Source of the DNA: Burkholderiales bacterium
GTDB taxonomy: Bacteria > Pseudomonadota > Gammaproteobacteria > Burkholderiales > Chitinimonadaceae
Assembly (NCBI GenBank): GCA_019234745.1
Contig: JAFAKZ010000252.1
Coordinates: 1 to 13,714, forward strand
Direction of reading: 5' to 3'
Length of the DNA: 13,714 bases
Below the pieces are notes generated by a model. That model saw only the letters and a list, made by a program, of their open reading frames with translations, did no database searches and was not told the origin of the DNA. Position numbers and translations under genes: made by a program. This document shows, piece by piece, positions 1 to 7,637 of this stretch. Every line of letters starts with the position of its first letter. The stretch's first letter is position 1.

Positions 1-503
1 GCCAGCAGGCCGCCCAACACGGGCAGCCATGCCCAATACAGGTAGGGGTTCCAGTCGCTGTAGATGTAGCCGCGGAAATTGTGGAAGTACAGCAGCGCAA
101 AGGCGAGCGAGATCGACGCCATTGCCATCATCAGCAGATAGGGTATATGGGGAATGGCGCCGAAATGAATCGGCTTCTTGCCCAGGAGGAAGTTCCGCAG
201 GGCGTAGATGCCCAGGGTCATCATGGCGAGTACGTAGGCGACCTTCCAAACCGGCATCACGACCGCGGCGGTGAAATACAGGTACAAGCCGAGCCAGGGG
301 AAGTACCAGATGATGGCGACGTAGGCCAGCAGGGCGATCGGCGCCAGGCAGACGGCGACACCGATTCCTGTTCCTGCGATCCAGGGGAGGATCGCGCACA
401 GGGCGCCGGCGATGAAGATCAGGCCGATCAGGAACAGGCCCGTTAGCAGCGCTTGCGTGAGGCGCGCGGAATCCCAAGGGCGGTTGGCGATTGCGGACAA
501 CAT
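1..503 (-). CDS. Polytopic membrane protein, N-terminal part (possible O-antigen ligase/polymerase type)
   Basis: This frame opens at an ATG at 503 and stays open to the window edge, giving about 167 residues of an incomplete protein. It starts 4 nt after the epsI stop, so it is translationally coupled to it. The protein is very hydrophobic, with roughly five or six membrane segments (about residues 17-40, 44-67, 69-86, 90-107, 119-141 and 152 onward) and aromatic loops such as YFHNFRGYIYSDWNPY. There is no cleavable signal peptide. Position after epsI in an exosortase B polysaccharide operon, plus many membrane spans, suggests a Wzy-like polymerase or O-antigen ligase joining repeat units at the periplasmic face. 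The diagnostic large periplasmic loop would lie beyond the edge, so this function is inference. A flippase or other integral membrane Eps protein is also possible. Confidence 0.72.
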   Translation of the reverse strand, partial: MLSAIANRPWDSARLTQALLTGLFLIGLIFIAGALCAILPWIAGTGIGVAVCLAPIALLAYVAIIWYFPWLGLYLYFTAAVVMPVWKVAYVLAMMTLGIYALRNFLLGKKPIHFGAIPHIPYLLMMAMASISLAFALLYFHNFRGYIYSDWNPYLYWAWLPVLGGLL

Positions 504-507
504 GGCT

Positions 508-1194
508 TCAGACTCTGCCTTGGGCCGGCGGAATGCCCATCATGCGTACGCGTGTCGCCGGGGCGAGCGCTTGCGCGAGCGCGGCGACAAAGCGTGCCTG
601 TTGTGCAAAGGCGGATGGCCCATCGGTGGAAATCGAGGACACACGGAATACGACGCCGTCGGGGACGGTGCCGCTGAAGCCGTAGCGGAGCTGCGTGAGC
701 TTTGCTTCCACCTCGTTGGATGCGACGTGGGTGCCGATGGTCGACCAGTAGGTCAGCGGCTCCTGGCGTTCGTCGCGAATGGCGGTCATTTGCTTGACGG
801 GTATGTCCCCATACGTAGTCTGCAGCGTCGTTCGCTGCCGATCCTGGATACGGAACCCCTGCGCCGGATAGCAGATTTCCGGGCGGTGCGACTGCTTGCC
901 CGAGTTCTCGCTCTGGTCTTCCGTATAGGCAATGGAGAGCATTACGCGTGTGCCGTCGCGGGACGCGTATTCGCGAGCCAGCACCTGGGCGTAGATCGAT
1001 TTGAGGCCCGCCTGTAGTTGCGGCGATTCAACGACCTGCACGGTGTCCTTAACCTGCGTCCAGTCGCCGAACTGCCCCGGAATTTCACGTTCGAGGCTGA
1101 TTGGGTACTGCGCGGCAAGGCGCTGATGCGGCGTCAGGATGGCTGCCGCGCTGGCGGCAGCAACCATCACGGCACCCAGTATCCAGTGTTTCAT
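508..1194 (-). CDS. epsI: Exosortase-associated protein EpsI
   Basis: EpsI is a periplasmic, membrane-anchored partner of exosortases, found beside or fused to them; its exact biochemical role is unsettled. The 228-residue protein begins with an N-terminal hydrophobic segment (about residues 4-20) after MKHW. It carries the family hallmark HRPEICYPAQGF at 103-114, with His103, Glu106 and Cys108 in the pattern conserved in EpsI proteins. The upstream half has the usual IPGQFGDWTQ stretch (38-47). The ATG overlaps the xrtB stop by 4 nt (ATGA), and the next gene begins 4 nt after this stop, so all three are coupled. Length is normal for a stand-alone EpsI. Together with the exosortase next door this is a B-type pair. 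Confidence 0.93.
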   Translation of the reverse strand: MKHWILGAVMVAAASAAAILTPHQRLAAQYPISLEREIPGQFGDWTQVKDTVQVVESPQLQAGLKSIYAQVLAREYASRDGTRVMLSIAYTEDQSENSGKQSHRPEICYPAQGFRIQDRQRTTLQTTYGDIPVKQMTAIRDERQEPLTYWSTIGTHVASNEVEAKLTQLRYGFSGTVPDGVVFRVSSISTDGPSAFAQQARFVAALAQALAPATRVRMMGIPPAQGRV

Positions 1195-2072
1195 CGCGTT
1201 CCCCGTGTTTGGCGCGAAAGAAGCGCGCCGGGCAGGAGCCAGTCCACCAGCAAGACGGCGGAGAGCGCCACGAGGAACATCAGGAGGCCGGCGAAATCAT
1301 GGACGAAGCCTTGGCCCGCGGCGTCGCCGTAGCAATAGGTGATGACGACGAGCGCGATGACGCGGACGACGTTGGCAAAAAAGGCGATGGGGACGATGGC
1401 CGCCAGCAGCACCAGGCTGCGTTGCCAGGCGACATAGCGCTGCAGGTGCAGATACAGGAAGCCGAGCGCCAGGAGGCTGAACATGGAGTTCAAGCCCGAA
1501 CAGGCGTCGGCGACCATCAGCTCGTACGGCCCGACTGTCAGCACGACGCCGGCGCGGGCGATGGGTAGGCCGCACAGGTATAGCAGCGCTTCGGCGCACT
1601 CCGATACGTGAATCTTCATGGAGGAGGTGATGGCCTCGACCAGCGCGCCCGGTAAGGGGATGAGGAAGACAAGGAAGAACAGGGGGAAGGCGAGCAGACG
1701 TAGCCCTGCTCGCCCGAATACGAGGAGCGTGACGCCAGCGGCGGTCGGGATCAGCGAGCCGATGGCGAGGAAGTAGATGGACTGCGAGGTACCGACGACG
1801 TAGCAGCACAGGCCGATCACCAGCAGTGGCCAGCCGGCCGGCGAGCCCGTGGCGCGGATGGCCGCCAGCGCTTCACGCTGCGACCATACCAGCCAAAGGA
1901 CAACGCACAGCAAGATGGGGCCATGACCCTGGTCATCCGTGCGCCAGAGGGTGTGCGCCAAATGCCAAGCGAGCGGGATGGTCAGCGCGAGCAGGCCGAG
2001 GATGACGGGCCAACCGCGCGTGACTACCGTTTGCCAGCGAAAGGCATCTGGTGCCACGACCTGACTCGTCAT
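1191..2072 (-). CDS. xrtB: Exosortase B
   Basis: Exosortase B is an integral inner-membrane transpeptidase-like enzyme that recognises the C-terminal PEP-CTERM tripartite signal (PEP motif, membrane helix, arginine cluster), cleaves it and passes the protein on for surface attachment. The 293-residue protein has about eight hydrophobic segments. It carries the three catalytic residues of the family: Cys191 in ADACSGLNS, Arg237 in FFANVVRVI and His258 in GFVHDFAGL. The N-terminal region with WRTDDQGHGP (43-52) is also typical. It overlaps epsG upstream and epsI downstream by 4 nt each. Placement directly after an epsE-F-G set marks it as the B subtype; EpsH is the older name for this gene in the methanolan cluster. 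Likely substrates are the two PEP-CTERM proteins at 8969-9520 and 9816-10352. Confidence 0.95.
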   Translation of the reverse strand: MTSQVVAPDAFRWQTVVTRGWPVILGLLALTIPLAWHLAHTLWRTDDQGHGPILLCVVLWLVWSQREALAAIRATGSPAGWPLLVIGLCCYVVGTSQSIYFLAIGSLIPTAAGVTLLVFGRAGLRLLAFPLFFLVFLIPLPGALVEAITSSMKIHVSECAEALLYLCGLPIARAGVVLTVGPYELMVADACSGLNSMFSLLALGFLYLHLQRYVAWQRSLVLLAAIVPIAFFANVVRVIALVVITYCYGDAAGQGFVHDFAGLLMFLVALSAVLLVDWLLPGALLSRQTRGTR

Positions 2073-2935
2073 CGAGGCGCCTCGTTCAGCACGCAGCCCA
2101 GCACTTCCGTGCCCGAGGTACGGAGCATGCCGATCACGGATTGCATGCCGGCGAGGCTGGTCTGGTGACGATTGGCGACCAGCAATGCTGCTCGCGTTCT
2201 GGAGGCGATGACTTGTGCATCGGCAGAATCCACCATCGGCGGCGTATCGATGATGACGACGTCGAACGCACGGGAGACCTGGCTGAGCAGTTCGACGAAG
2301 CTGCGTCGTGACAGGAGTTCCTGTGGATTGGGCGCAGGCGTGCCGGCCGTCAGCACAGACAGGTCGAGCAGCTTGTCGATACGATGTGCTACCTGTATAT
2401 CCGCGCGGCCTGCCAGGATGTCGGACAGCCCGATCCGGTTCTCTATGCGGAAGTGCTCGTGCTGGCGGGGAATACGCAGGCTGGCATCGATGAGCAAGGT
2501 GCGCGCACCGAGTTGCGAGAAGACCACGGCGAGGTTCGCGGCGATATAGCTGCTCCCGGCACCATGTTCGTGGCTGACGATGGTGAATGCCTTGTTGCCT
2601 TCGGCAATCCAGCGCAGGGTGAGTTGGCTGCGCAGGCTGCGTAACTGCTCGACTGCGGGCGTATACGGGTCGTAGGCGGCAATCACATCCGAACTGATCG
2701 ACGTGTCGTCGCGCTCGAGATAGGGGTAGGCGAATTGTCGCGACAAGACGTATTGGATGTCGGTTGCGCCGATGTAGCCGAGCTTGATCGCCGCTTCGCC
2801 GAAGCGGATGCCTTCTTCCTGCTGGAGCGCGTGTACCGATTCCGCCTGAATGGCGGTGAGTCGCCCGCTTTCCAGCAGCAGCCGGCCGATATTGGAGGGC
2901 GGGGCCAAATCCAGGACGATATCTACTTCATTCAT
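2069..2935 (-). CDS. epsG: EpsG, chain-length tyrosine-kinase-like ATPase with degenerate P-loop
   Basis: EpsG is the cytoplasmic partner of EpsF, related to bacterial tyrosine kinases (BY-kinases) and to the ParA/MinD fold. Residues about 15-75 (IGRLLLESGRL... KLGYIGATDI... ATQ-like ends) resemble the MshEN/GspE N-terminal domain. Residues about 95-288 are the kinase-like domain: Walker A region EHGAGSSYIAANLA (123-136), Walker A' LLIDASLR (147-154) and Walker B VVIIDTPP (226-233). The usual P-loop lysine (GxGKS/T) is Ser128, codon AGC at 2552-2554. The second Asp of the A' motif (IDADLR) is Ser152. The C-terminus ends in LNEAPR with no tyrosine cluster, so autophosphorylation as in Wzc is doubtful. 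It overlaps epsF and xrtB by 4 nt each. Family assignment is secure; kinase activity is not. Confidence 0.9.
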   Translation of the reverse strand: MNEVDIVLDLAPPSNIGRLLLESGRLTAIQAESVHALQQEEGIRFGEAAIKLGYIGATDIQYVLSRQFAYPYLERDDTSISSDVIAAYDPYTPAVEQLRSLRSQLTLRWIAEGNKAFTIVSHEHGAGSSYIAANLAVVFSQLGARTLLIDASLRIPRQHEHFRIENRIGLSDILAGRADIQVAHRIDKLLDLSVLTAGTPAPNPQELLSRRSFVELLSQVSRAFDVVIIDTPPMVDSADAQVIASRTRAALLVANRHQTSLAGMQSVIGMLRTSGTEVLGCVLNEAPR

Positions 2936-4344
2936 GCGCGTGCTCCTTTCGCCAGGCGGAAGTTCGTGACGAAGCGGAATAGGCCGCGACCCTTGGCTTC
3001 CTTCTTCGAGGTGGCGATCGACAAATTGGCCAGTACCGGGATACCCAGGAGCAGATCGATGTCCGCCACGGAGCGGATGCGGCGATCGCGCAGCTCGGCC
3101 AGGACGGCGATGCCGATTGCCAGCACCGTACCGACGAAGATCGACAGGATGATGTTGATGGCGAGGCGCGGCCGCGACGGTTCGATCGGTTCCGGCGCCG
3201 ATTTCAAGATGCCCACGTTCGCAACGTTGGAGCGGCTTTCCAGTGCCGTCTCGGCCAGGCGCGCCATAGCCAGGTCATAGGCCTTCTGCGCGTTGTCCAC
3301 ATTGCGCTGCAGCACGTCCAGCTTGCTGCGTTCGGTCTTGAGCTCCAGTACTTTCCCCTTTTGCTGCGCAAGCGCCTGCTGCAGCGCGCGCATGCGCGTC
3401 GCCGAATTGCTCGCCGCGTCGGAGAGGCCGGTCGTGTACTGCTTCTTGAGTGTCTCAAGCTGCTGGCGCGTCGCTTCGAGCTCTGCCTGGGCTTCCTTGT
3501 AGCGCGGGTGGTTCACACCTTCTCGTTCGGAGAGCTCCTTGAAGGCGGCTTCCTTCTGCGTCAAGGTGTTCTTGAGTTGCTGGATCAAGGGATTGTTCAG
3601 CACGTCTGGTGCGACATCGGCGCCAACTCTGGCACGTGATTGGGCATCGAAAGTCTGCGCCTGGGCGGCCACGAGCTGGGCGGAGATATCCGATAGGCGC
3701 TGCGTCTCTACGTCGACGTGCTCGTCCGTTGTCGTGATGCCCTGAACCTGTTGGAAGTCGGCCAAGCGCTTCTGCGCGTCTTCCAGCGAGTTCTGCAGGC
3801 CCTTGATCTGTTCCTGGAAGAAGGCGTTGTTCTGCTGGGCGGCTGCGGTGCGGATGTCGATCACCGTGCGGATATAGGCCTGTGCAAAGCCGTTGGCGAG
3901 CGCAGAGGCGAATTTCGGGTCACCGGACGTGTAGCTGATCGTGACGATATTGCTCTCGCGCGAGGGCTTGACGTCGAGCTTCTTCAAGAGCAGATCGGCC
4001 AGCCAATCGCGGATGTCGCCTTTCCCGCCGGCCTCGTCGGCAAAGCGGGCTTGCACGTCTGGAAGCTTGTCCAGGCCAAGGCTGTCCACCACGTGCAGCG
4101 CCGCGTTGTGGCTGGAGATGATCTCCACCTGGGTAGCCAGATAGCTCGGCATAAGCTGGCCCGCCAATACCACGCCGGTCACCGGGTCCGCCGCTGCGAC
4201 TTCGATGGAAAGCGTGGTCTCAGCCGTATATTGCTTAGGCAAAACCAGGCTGAGAATGATGGTCGTGGCGACCACGCCAAAAAATACGCCTAGGGCGACC
4301 TTCCGGCGGGCGAGCACGATCTGCAGGAATTGTGCGAGGGTCAT
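2932..4344 (-). CDS. epsF: EpsF, polysaccharide chain-length determinant (Wzz/PCP type)
   Basis: EpsF is an inner-membrane polysaccharide co-polymerase that sets chain length and helps connect the polymerase to the export channel. The 470-residue protein has the Wzz layout. A first membrane helix lies at about 16-35, followed by a periplasmic Wzz domain (about 38-165). A long coiled-coil region follows at about 168-365, rich in Gln, Ala, Glu and Lys. Next is a proline-rich stretch APEPIEPSRPR (383-393), which is the usual Wzz signature before the second helix, and then a second membrane helix at about 395-417. A short cytoplasmic tail beginning RDRRIRSVADIDLLLGIP is where the partner EpsG would bind. 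The ATG start lies 15 nt after the epsE stop; the stop overlaps the epsG start by 4 nt. No kinase domain is fused, so it depends on EpsG in trans. Confidence 0.94.
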   Translation of the reverse strand: MTLAQFLQIVLARRKVALGVFFGVVATTIILSLVLPKQYTAETTLSIEVAAADPVTGVVLAGQLMPSYLATQVEIISSHNAALHVVDSLGLDKLPDVQARFADEAGGKGDIRDWLADLLLKKLDVKPSRESNIVTISYTSGDPKFASALANGFAQAYIRTVIDIRTAAAQQNNAFFQEQIKGLQNSLEDAQKRLADFQQVQGITTTDEHVDVETQRLSDISAQLVAAQAQTFDAQSRARVGADVAPDVLNNPLIQQLKNTLTQKEAAFKELSEREGVNHPRYKEAQAELEATRQQLETLKKQYTTGLSDAASNSATRMRALQQALAQQKGKVLELKTERSKLDVLQRNVDNAQKAYDLAMARLAETALESRSNVANVGILKSAPEPIEPSRPRLAINIILSIFVGTVLAIGIAVLAELRDRRIRSVADIDLLLGIPVLANLSIATSKKEAKGRGLFRFVTNFRLAKGARA

Positions 4345-4359
4345 AGTTCGCGCTCCGGG

Positions 4360-5133
4360 CTAGAAGATGCTTTCGTCGACGAACAGCACGTCGTCGGCCT
4401 GCAGCGTGTCGGTCAGCGTAATGGACATCTTCTTGATGCTGCCGTCAGGCTCGGTCCGGTGAATCTTGAGGCGGCTGTGCGATGCGCGCGGCGTGAAGCC
4501 GCCGGCCAGGGACAAGGCCTGCATGGCGTTCATGTGCTGCTCGAGACGGAAGGCCCCGGGACGGTTGACCTCACCGTAGACGTAGACCTGCTGCATGCGC
4601 GGCACGTAGAGCACGTCACCGTTGACGACGTCCATGGACTGCAGGCTCTGGTCCGTGTTGCCCATCAGCTTCGGGATGGTGAATTCGACGCGGTGCTCGC
4701 CGCGCCGCAGCACGATCACGTCGCCTCCATTGGGCGTGATGCCACCTGCGGTGGCCAGCATGTCGACCAGGGAAGTCGGACCATCCAACACATAGCGGCC
4801 GGGTTTGAATACTTCACCCACCACGGAGACTCGCTGGCTACGGTACTGCGTCACCATCACGTTGACGCTTGGGGTCTTGATAAAGCCGCCCGTCTTCAGC
4901 TTGTCGCTCAGCAGCGCTTCCGCCTGGCTTGCGGTCTTTCCTTCCAGACCGACTTCACCCACCAGCGGAAACGTCAACTTGCCGCCCGTGCCGAGCGCTA
5001 CTTCCGTCGTCAGGTCGGGGTGGTCGTAGACCACTACCTTGACTATATCGCCCACGCCAAGCAGGTAGTCATCCTCGGCCCATACCACGAGCGACATCAG
5101 GCAGAGAAGGGCCATCGTCAGGTATTTCATCAC
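4360..5133 (-). CDS. epsE: EpsE, periplasmic/outer-membrane polysaccharide export protein (Wza-like)
   Basis: EpsE belongs to the outer-membrane polysaccharide export (OPX/Wza) family, which forms the periplasmic conduit for polymer export. The 257-residue protein has a signal peptide (MMKYLTMALLCLMSLVVWA, cleavage near residue 19-20). A Poly_export domain follows at about 22-95 (YLLGVGDIVKVVVYDHPDL... GKLTFPLVGEV). Two SLBB-type segments come next: about 101-160 (RVSVVGEVFKPGRYVL) and about 182-250 (QVYVYGEVNRPGAFRLE). There is no lipobox cysteine at the cleavage site and no obvious C-terminal amphipathic helix. It therefore looks like the short OPX type, which needs a separate outer-membrane pore; EpsL in this locus is the candidate. 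Start and epsD stop overlap by 4 nt. Confidence 0.93.
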   Translation of the reverse strand: MMKYLTMALLCLMSLVVWAEDDYLLGVGDIVKVVVYDHPDLTTEVALGTGGKLTFPLVGEVGLEGKTASQAEALLSDKLKTGGFIKTPSVNVMVTQYRSQRVSVVGEVFKPGRYVLDGPTSLVDMLATAGGITPNGGDVIVLRRGEHRVEFTIPKLMGNTDQSLQSMDVVNGDVLYVPRMQQVYVYGEVNRPGAFRLEQHMNAMQALSLAGGFTPRASHSRLKIHRTEPDGSIKKMSITLTDTLQADDVLFVDESIF

Positions 5134-6026
5134 TGCAATCCTTTCACACCCGCATTGAGATGCTTGTCGTCCACGGTTGCTTCGGCGCGCGCAGGCTTTG
5201 TATCGCCGGCTTCATCGAGCTTCTGCAGGTATTCAATCTTCGACGCGCTCTTGAGACCGTTGAACCTGGCTTCGGCTACCTCGTCCCTTGTCTGCCGCTG
5301 CAAGAAGGCACGTATCGCCGTTTTTGCCCCGTCCAGATCGATCGGCGCCGCTGTCGTGCCAACTATCTGGACCAGCGACACGCTGCTACCGCCTTCGACC
5401 ACGAGGATATCGCCGTCCTTCATAGCGGAGATCTTCTTCAAGTCGGCGATGGAAAATTCTTCCGCCGCTCGCTTTGCTTCGGTCTGTGCGAACTTGAGGC
5501 CCGCGCGCGTCAGGATGCCTGCGGTCTCGGCCGGCGTGTGCGAGGCATCAATCTGCTTCATGAGCTCTGGCTTGACCTTGTCGGTCGCAACGGAGAACAG
5601 AACGATGGCATATACCTTGCGATTGGCAAACAGCTCCGGGTTCTTGCGGTAGAAGTCGTCGACCTGGGCGTCGGTTGGCGCCGACGGCGTACCGATGTCG
5701 TGGTCCATCGCTGCCTTGGCGAGTATCTGGCGCCGGGAGAATTCAATAGCCTGCAGCACGTTCGGGTCACGATCAAGCTTTAACGCGGACGCGCGCTGAA
5801 CGAGGAGCTCCTGGTCGACCAGGTTTTCCAGGGCCTGCTGCTTGCCATGTGCATCGTCTGCTGCTTGGTGCGCCAACAGGAAATTGAGCTGATGCACGGT
5901 GATTTCCGAACTATTGACGCGCGCCAGCACCTGGCTTGGCGAGGTCTTTTCCATGGCTTTGTTGCAGGCAGCGAGCGAGCACGCCACGGTGATCGCTAGC
6001 GCTAAGCGACGAATTGAGAACGACAT
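5130..6026 (-). CDS. epsD: EpsD, peptidyl-prolyl cis-trans isomerase-like lipoprotein
   Basis: This is an EpsD-family SurA/PpiC-type lipoprotein that probably aids folding or assembly of the export machinery. The ATG at 6026 is chosen because it gives a classic lipoprotein signal, MSFSIRRLALAITVACSLAAC, with lipobox LAAC at 18-21. It is also preceded by GGGGGAG about seven bases upstream. The frame is open to an earlier ATG at 6071, but that start would overlap epsB by 11 nt and bury the signal. From this start the protein has 298 residues. Residues about 28-115 form the helical chaperone-like part (VNSSEITVHQLN, LENLVDQELLVQRA). Residues about 120-240 form a diverged PpiC parvulin-like part (DFYRKNPELFANRKVYAI). 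It overlaps epsE by 4 nt. Isomerase activity is not certain, since the parvulin core is degenerate. Confidence 0.88.
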   Translation of the reverse strand: MSFSIRRLALAITVACSLAACNKAMEKTSPSQVLARVNSSEITVHQLNFLLAHQAADDAHGKQQALENLVDQELLVQRASALKLDRDPNVLQAIEFSRRQILAKAAMDHDIGTPSAPTDAQVDDFYRKNPELFANRKVYAIVLFSVATDKVKPELMKQIDASHTPAETAGILTRAGLKFAQTEAKRAAEEFSIADLKKISAMKDGDILVVEGGSSVSLVQIVGTTAAPIDLDGAKTAIRAFLQRQTRDEVAEARFNGLKSASKIEYLQKLDEAGDTKPARAEATVDDKHLNAGVKGLQ

Positions 6027-6060
6027 TGCTGACTCCCCCGTGACCGGGTCATTCGTGAAA

Positions 6061-7560
6061 CTAGTAGGCATCGCGATGCCTCAATACGGACAGCGTCGTC
6101 ATGACGATGATCTTGATGTCGAGCCAGATAGACCAGTTGCGCAGGTAATCCAGATCGTGGGCGATGCGCTGCTCCATCTTGTCCAGGGTGTTGGTTTCCC
6201 CCCGGTATCCGCAAACCTGGGCCCAGCCCGTGATGCCTGGTCTCACCTTGTGGCGGATCATGTACCCGCGGATAAGCTTCCGATACATTTCGTTGTGGGC
6301 ATTCGCGTGCGGCCTGGGGCCGACGATGCTCATCCGGCCCTGCAGGACGTTGATGAATTGCGGGAGCTCATCGATCGATGTGCGGCGCAGGAAAGCGCCG
6401 ATCGACGTGAGGCGTTGGTCGTCCCGCTGCGCCTGGCGGATATTGGTGCCATCCTCGAGCACGGTCATCGAGCGGAACTTGTAGACCACGATGCTTTGGC
6501 CGTCGGCGCCATAGCGCCGCTGCCTGAACAGCACGGGGCCGGGAGAAGTCAGCTTGACGGCGGCGGCGACGATTGCCATGACGGGCCAGATCACCGCCAG
6601 GATGATCAGGCTGAGAACGATGTCGGAGGCGCGCTTCAACATACCATTGATGCCAACGAATGGCGATTCGCACACGGCCACCACGGGCATGCCGGCAATA
6701 TTGTCGAACCGCGCCTGAATCAGGTCGAACACGAAAAAGTCCGGGACAAAGTAAATCGACGCCGTGCTGTCTTTGAGGTCTTCGAGCAAATCCATCACGC
6801 GCGGCTGCGACGTCATGGGTAGCGAGATGTAGACGTTGTGGATGTTATTTGCCTTGATATAGGCAGGTAGGTCGTTCAGCCGACCGAGCAGGTCCGACGC
6901 GATCAGGCCCTGTAGGCGCGAAATGGATCGGTCATCGAAGTAGCCGACGAATTCGTAGCGCTGTAGTTTGCTCGTACGCATGGATTGCGCCAGCATCAAG
7001 CCTGCCGCATTGGCGCCGACAATGACTGCGCGGCGTCGCGATTGCCAGGATCGGCCGGTGGAAAGGAATATCGGGCGACATAGCAGGTGCACGAGCAAGA
7101 GTGCGGCGGGTGCGGCAAGGAACCAGGTAACGATATAGGGCGGGTAAAAATAGTCAGCGAAACCCGTGACATCGCCCAGCAGCAACAGCACGGCCACGAT
7201 CAAGGACCAGCTCACCATGAAGCGACCCAAGCCAAGCAGTGGGCGCGCCTCTCCGGGTACAAACAGGAACGTGCCATCGAGCAACTGGGCCGAGAGCAGG
7301 AAAGCCGTGCAGGCAAGGGCGATGGCGTAGCCGTCGAAGGTAACCTGAAATGCAAAATGGAGGGCGTACAGCGTCGCAACCACCAATATCGGGTCGATAA
7401 AGGACTTGAATACGCTGGTAGCCGGTGCGACGCCGCTCAGCTCGCTGAATCGGTCGTTGAGCGAAGATAGGTGGGGCAGGAGATTCGACTGGGTGGACTG
7501 CCGGCTCGACTTTGCGCGTGCGGCCGGCTCACCCTTGGCTGGGGCGATCAAATCTTCCAT
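6061..7560 (-). CDS. epsB: EpsB, undecaprenyl-phosphate hexose-1-phosphate transferase
   Basis: EpsB is the initiating polyprenyl glycosylphosphotransferase, which moves a sugar phosphate (probably glucose-1-P from UDP-glucose) to undecaprenyl phosphate at the cytoplasmic face. It is a 499-residue WbaP/WcaJ-type protein. Four N-terminal membrane helices span about 55-160. A Rossmann-like CoA-binding domain follows at about 175-300 (RRAVIVGANAAGL). The C-terminal catalytic sugar transferase domain starts at KRASDI (309-314) and contains SPGPVLFRQRRYG (339-351), KFRSM (361-365), the catalytic acidic DELPQ (397-401), GPRPH (414-418) and PGITGWAQV (441-449). The ATG at 7560 follows a weak GAAAG; a TTG at 7578 is in frame but has no binding site. 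The stop lies 34 nt before the epsD start. Sugar specificity cannot be read from sequence. Confidence 0.94.
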   Translation of the reverse strand: MEDLIAPAKGEPAARAKSSRQSTQSNLLPHLSSLNDRFSELSGVAPATSVFKSFIDPILVVATLYALHFAFQVTFDGYAIALACTAFLLSAQLLDGTFLFVPGEARPLLGLGRFMVSWSLIVAVLLLLGDVTGFADYFYPPYIVTWFLAAPAALLLVHLLCRPIFLSTGRSWQSRRRAVIVGANAAGLMLAQSMRTSKLQRYEFVGYFDDRSISRLQGLIASDLLGRLNDLPAYIKANNIHNVYISLPMTSQPRVMDLLEDLKDSTASIYFVPDFFVFDLIQARFDNIAGMPVVAVCESPFVGINGMLKRASDIVLSLIILAVIWPVMAIVAAAVKLTSPGPVLFRQRRYGADGQSIVVYKFRSMTVLEDGTNIRQAQRDDQRLTSIGAFLRRTSIDELPQFINVLQGRMSIVGPRPHANAHNEMYRKLIRGYMIRHKVRPGITGWAQVCGYRGETNTLDKMEQRIAHDLDYLRNWSIWLDIKIIVMTTLSVLRHRDAY

Positions 7561-7637
7561 GGCATCTTTCGATCGCAAGGGGCCAGATGTAACAGGGTGG
7601 CAATGATATTCATTTCATAAAACACATGAGAATGCGG

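Noticed and set aside
4330..5652. 440-codon plus-strand frame opposite epsE and epsD
   Set aside because: It is a shadow of two well-supported genes with clear domain content on the minus strand; the translation shows no domain and is rich in His and Arg, as antisense frames in GC-rich DNA are.
6027..6071. Longer N-terminus for epsD starting at 6071
   Set aside because: It would overlap epsB by 11 nt and place 15 extra residues before a textbook lipoprotein signal; the internal ATG at 6026 has a strong binding site.
5899..6822. 307-codon plus-strand frame opposite epsB/epsD
   Set aside because: Antisense to the catalytic domain of EpsB; no binding site and no recognisable motif.
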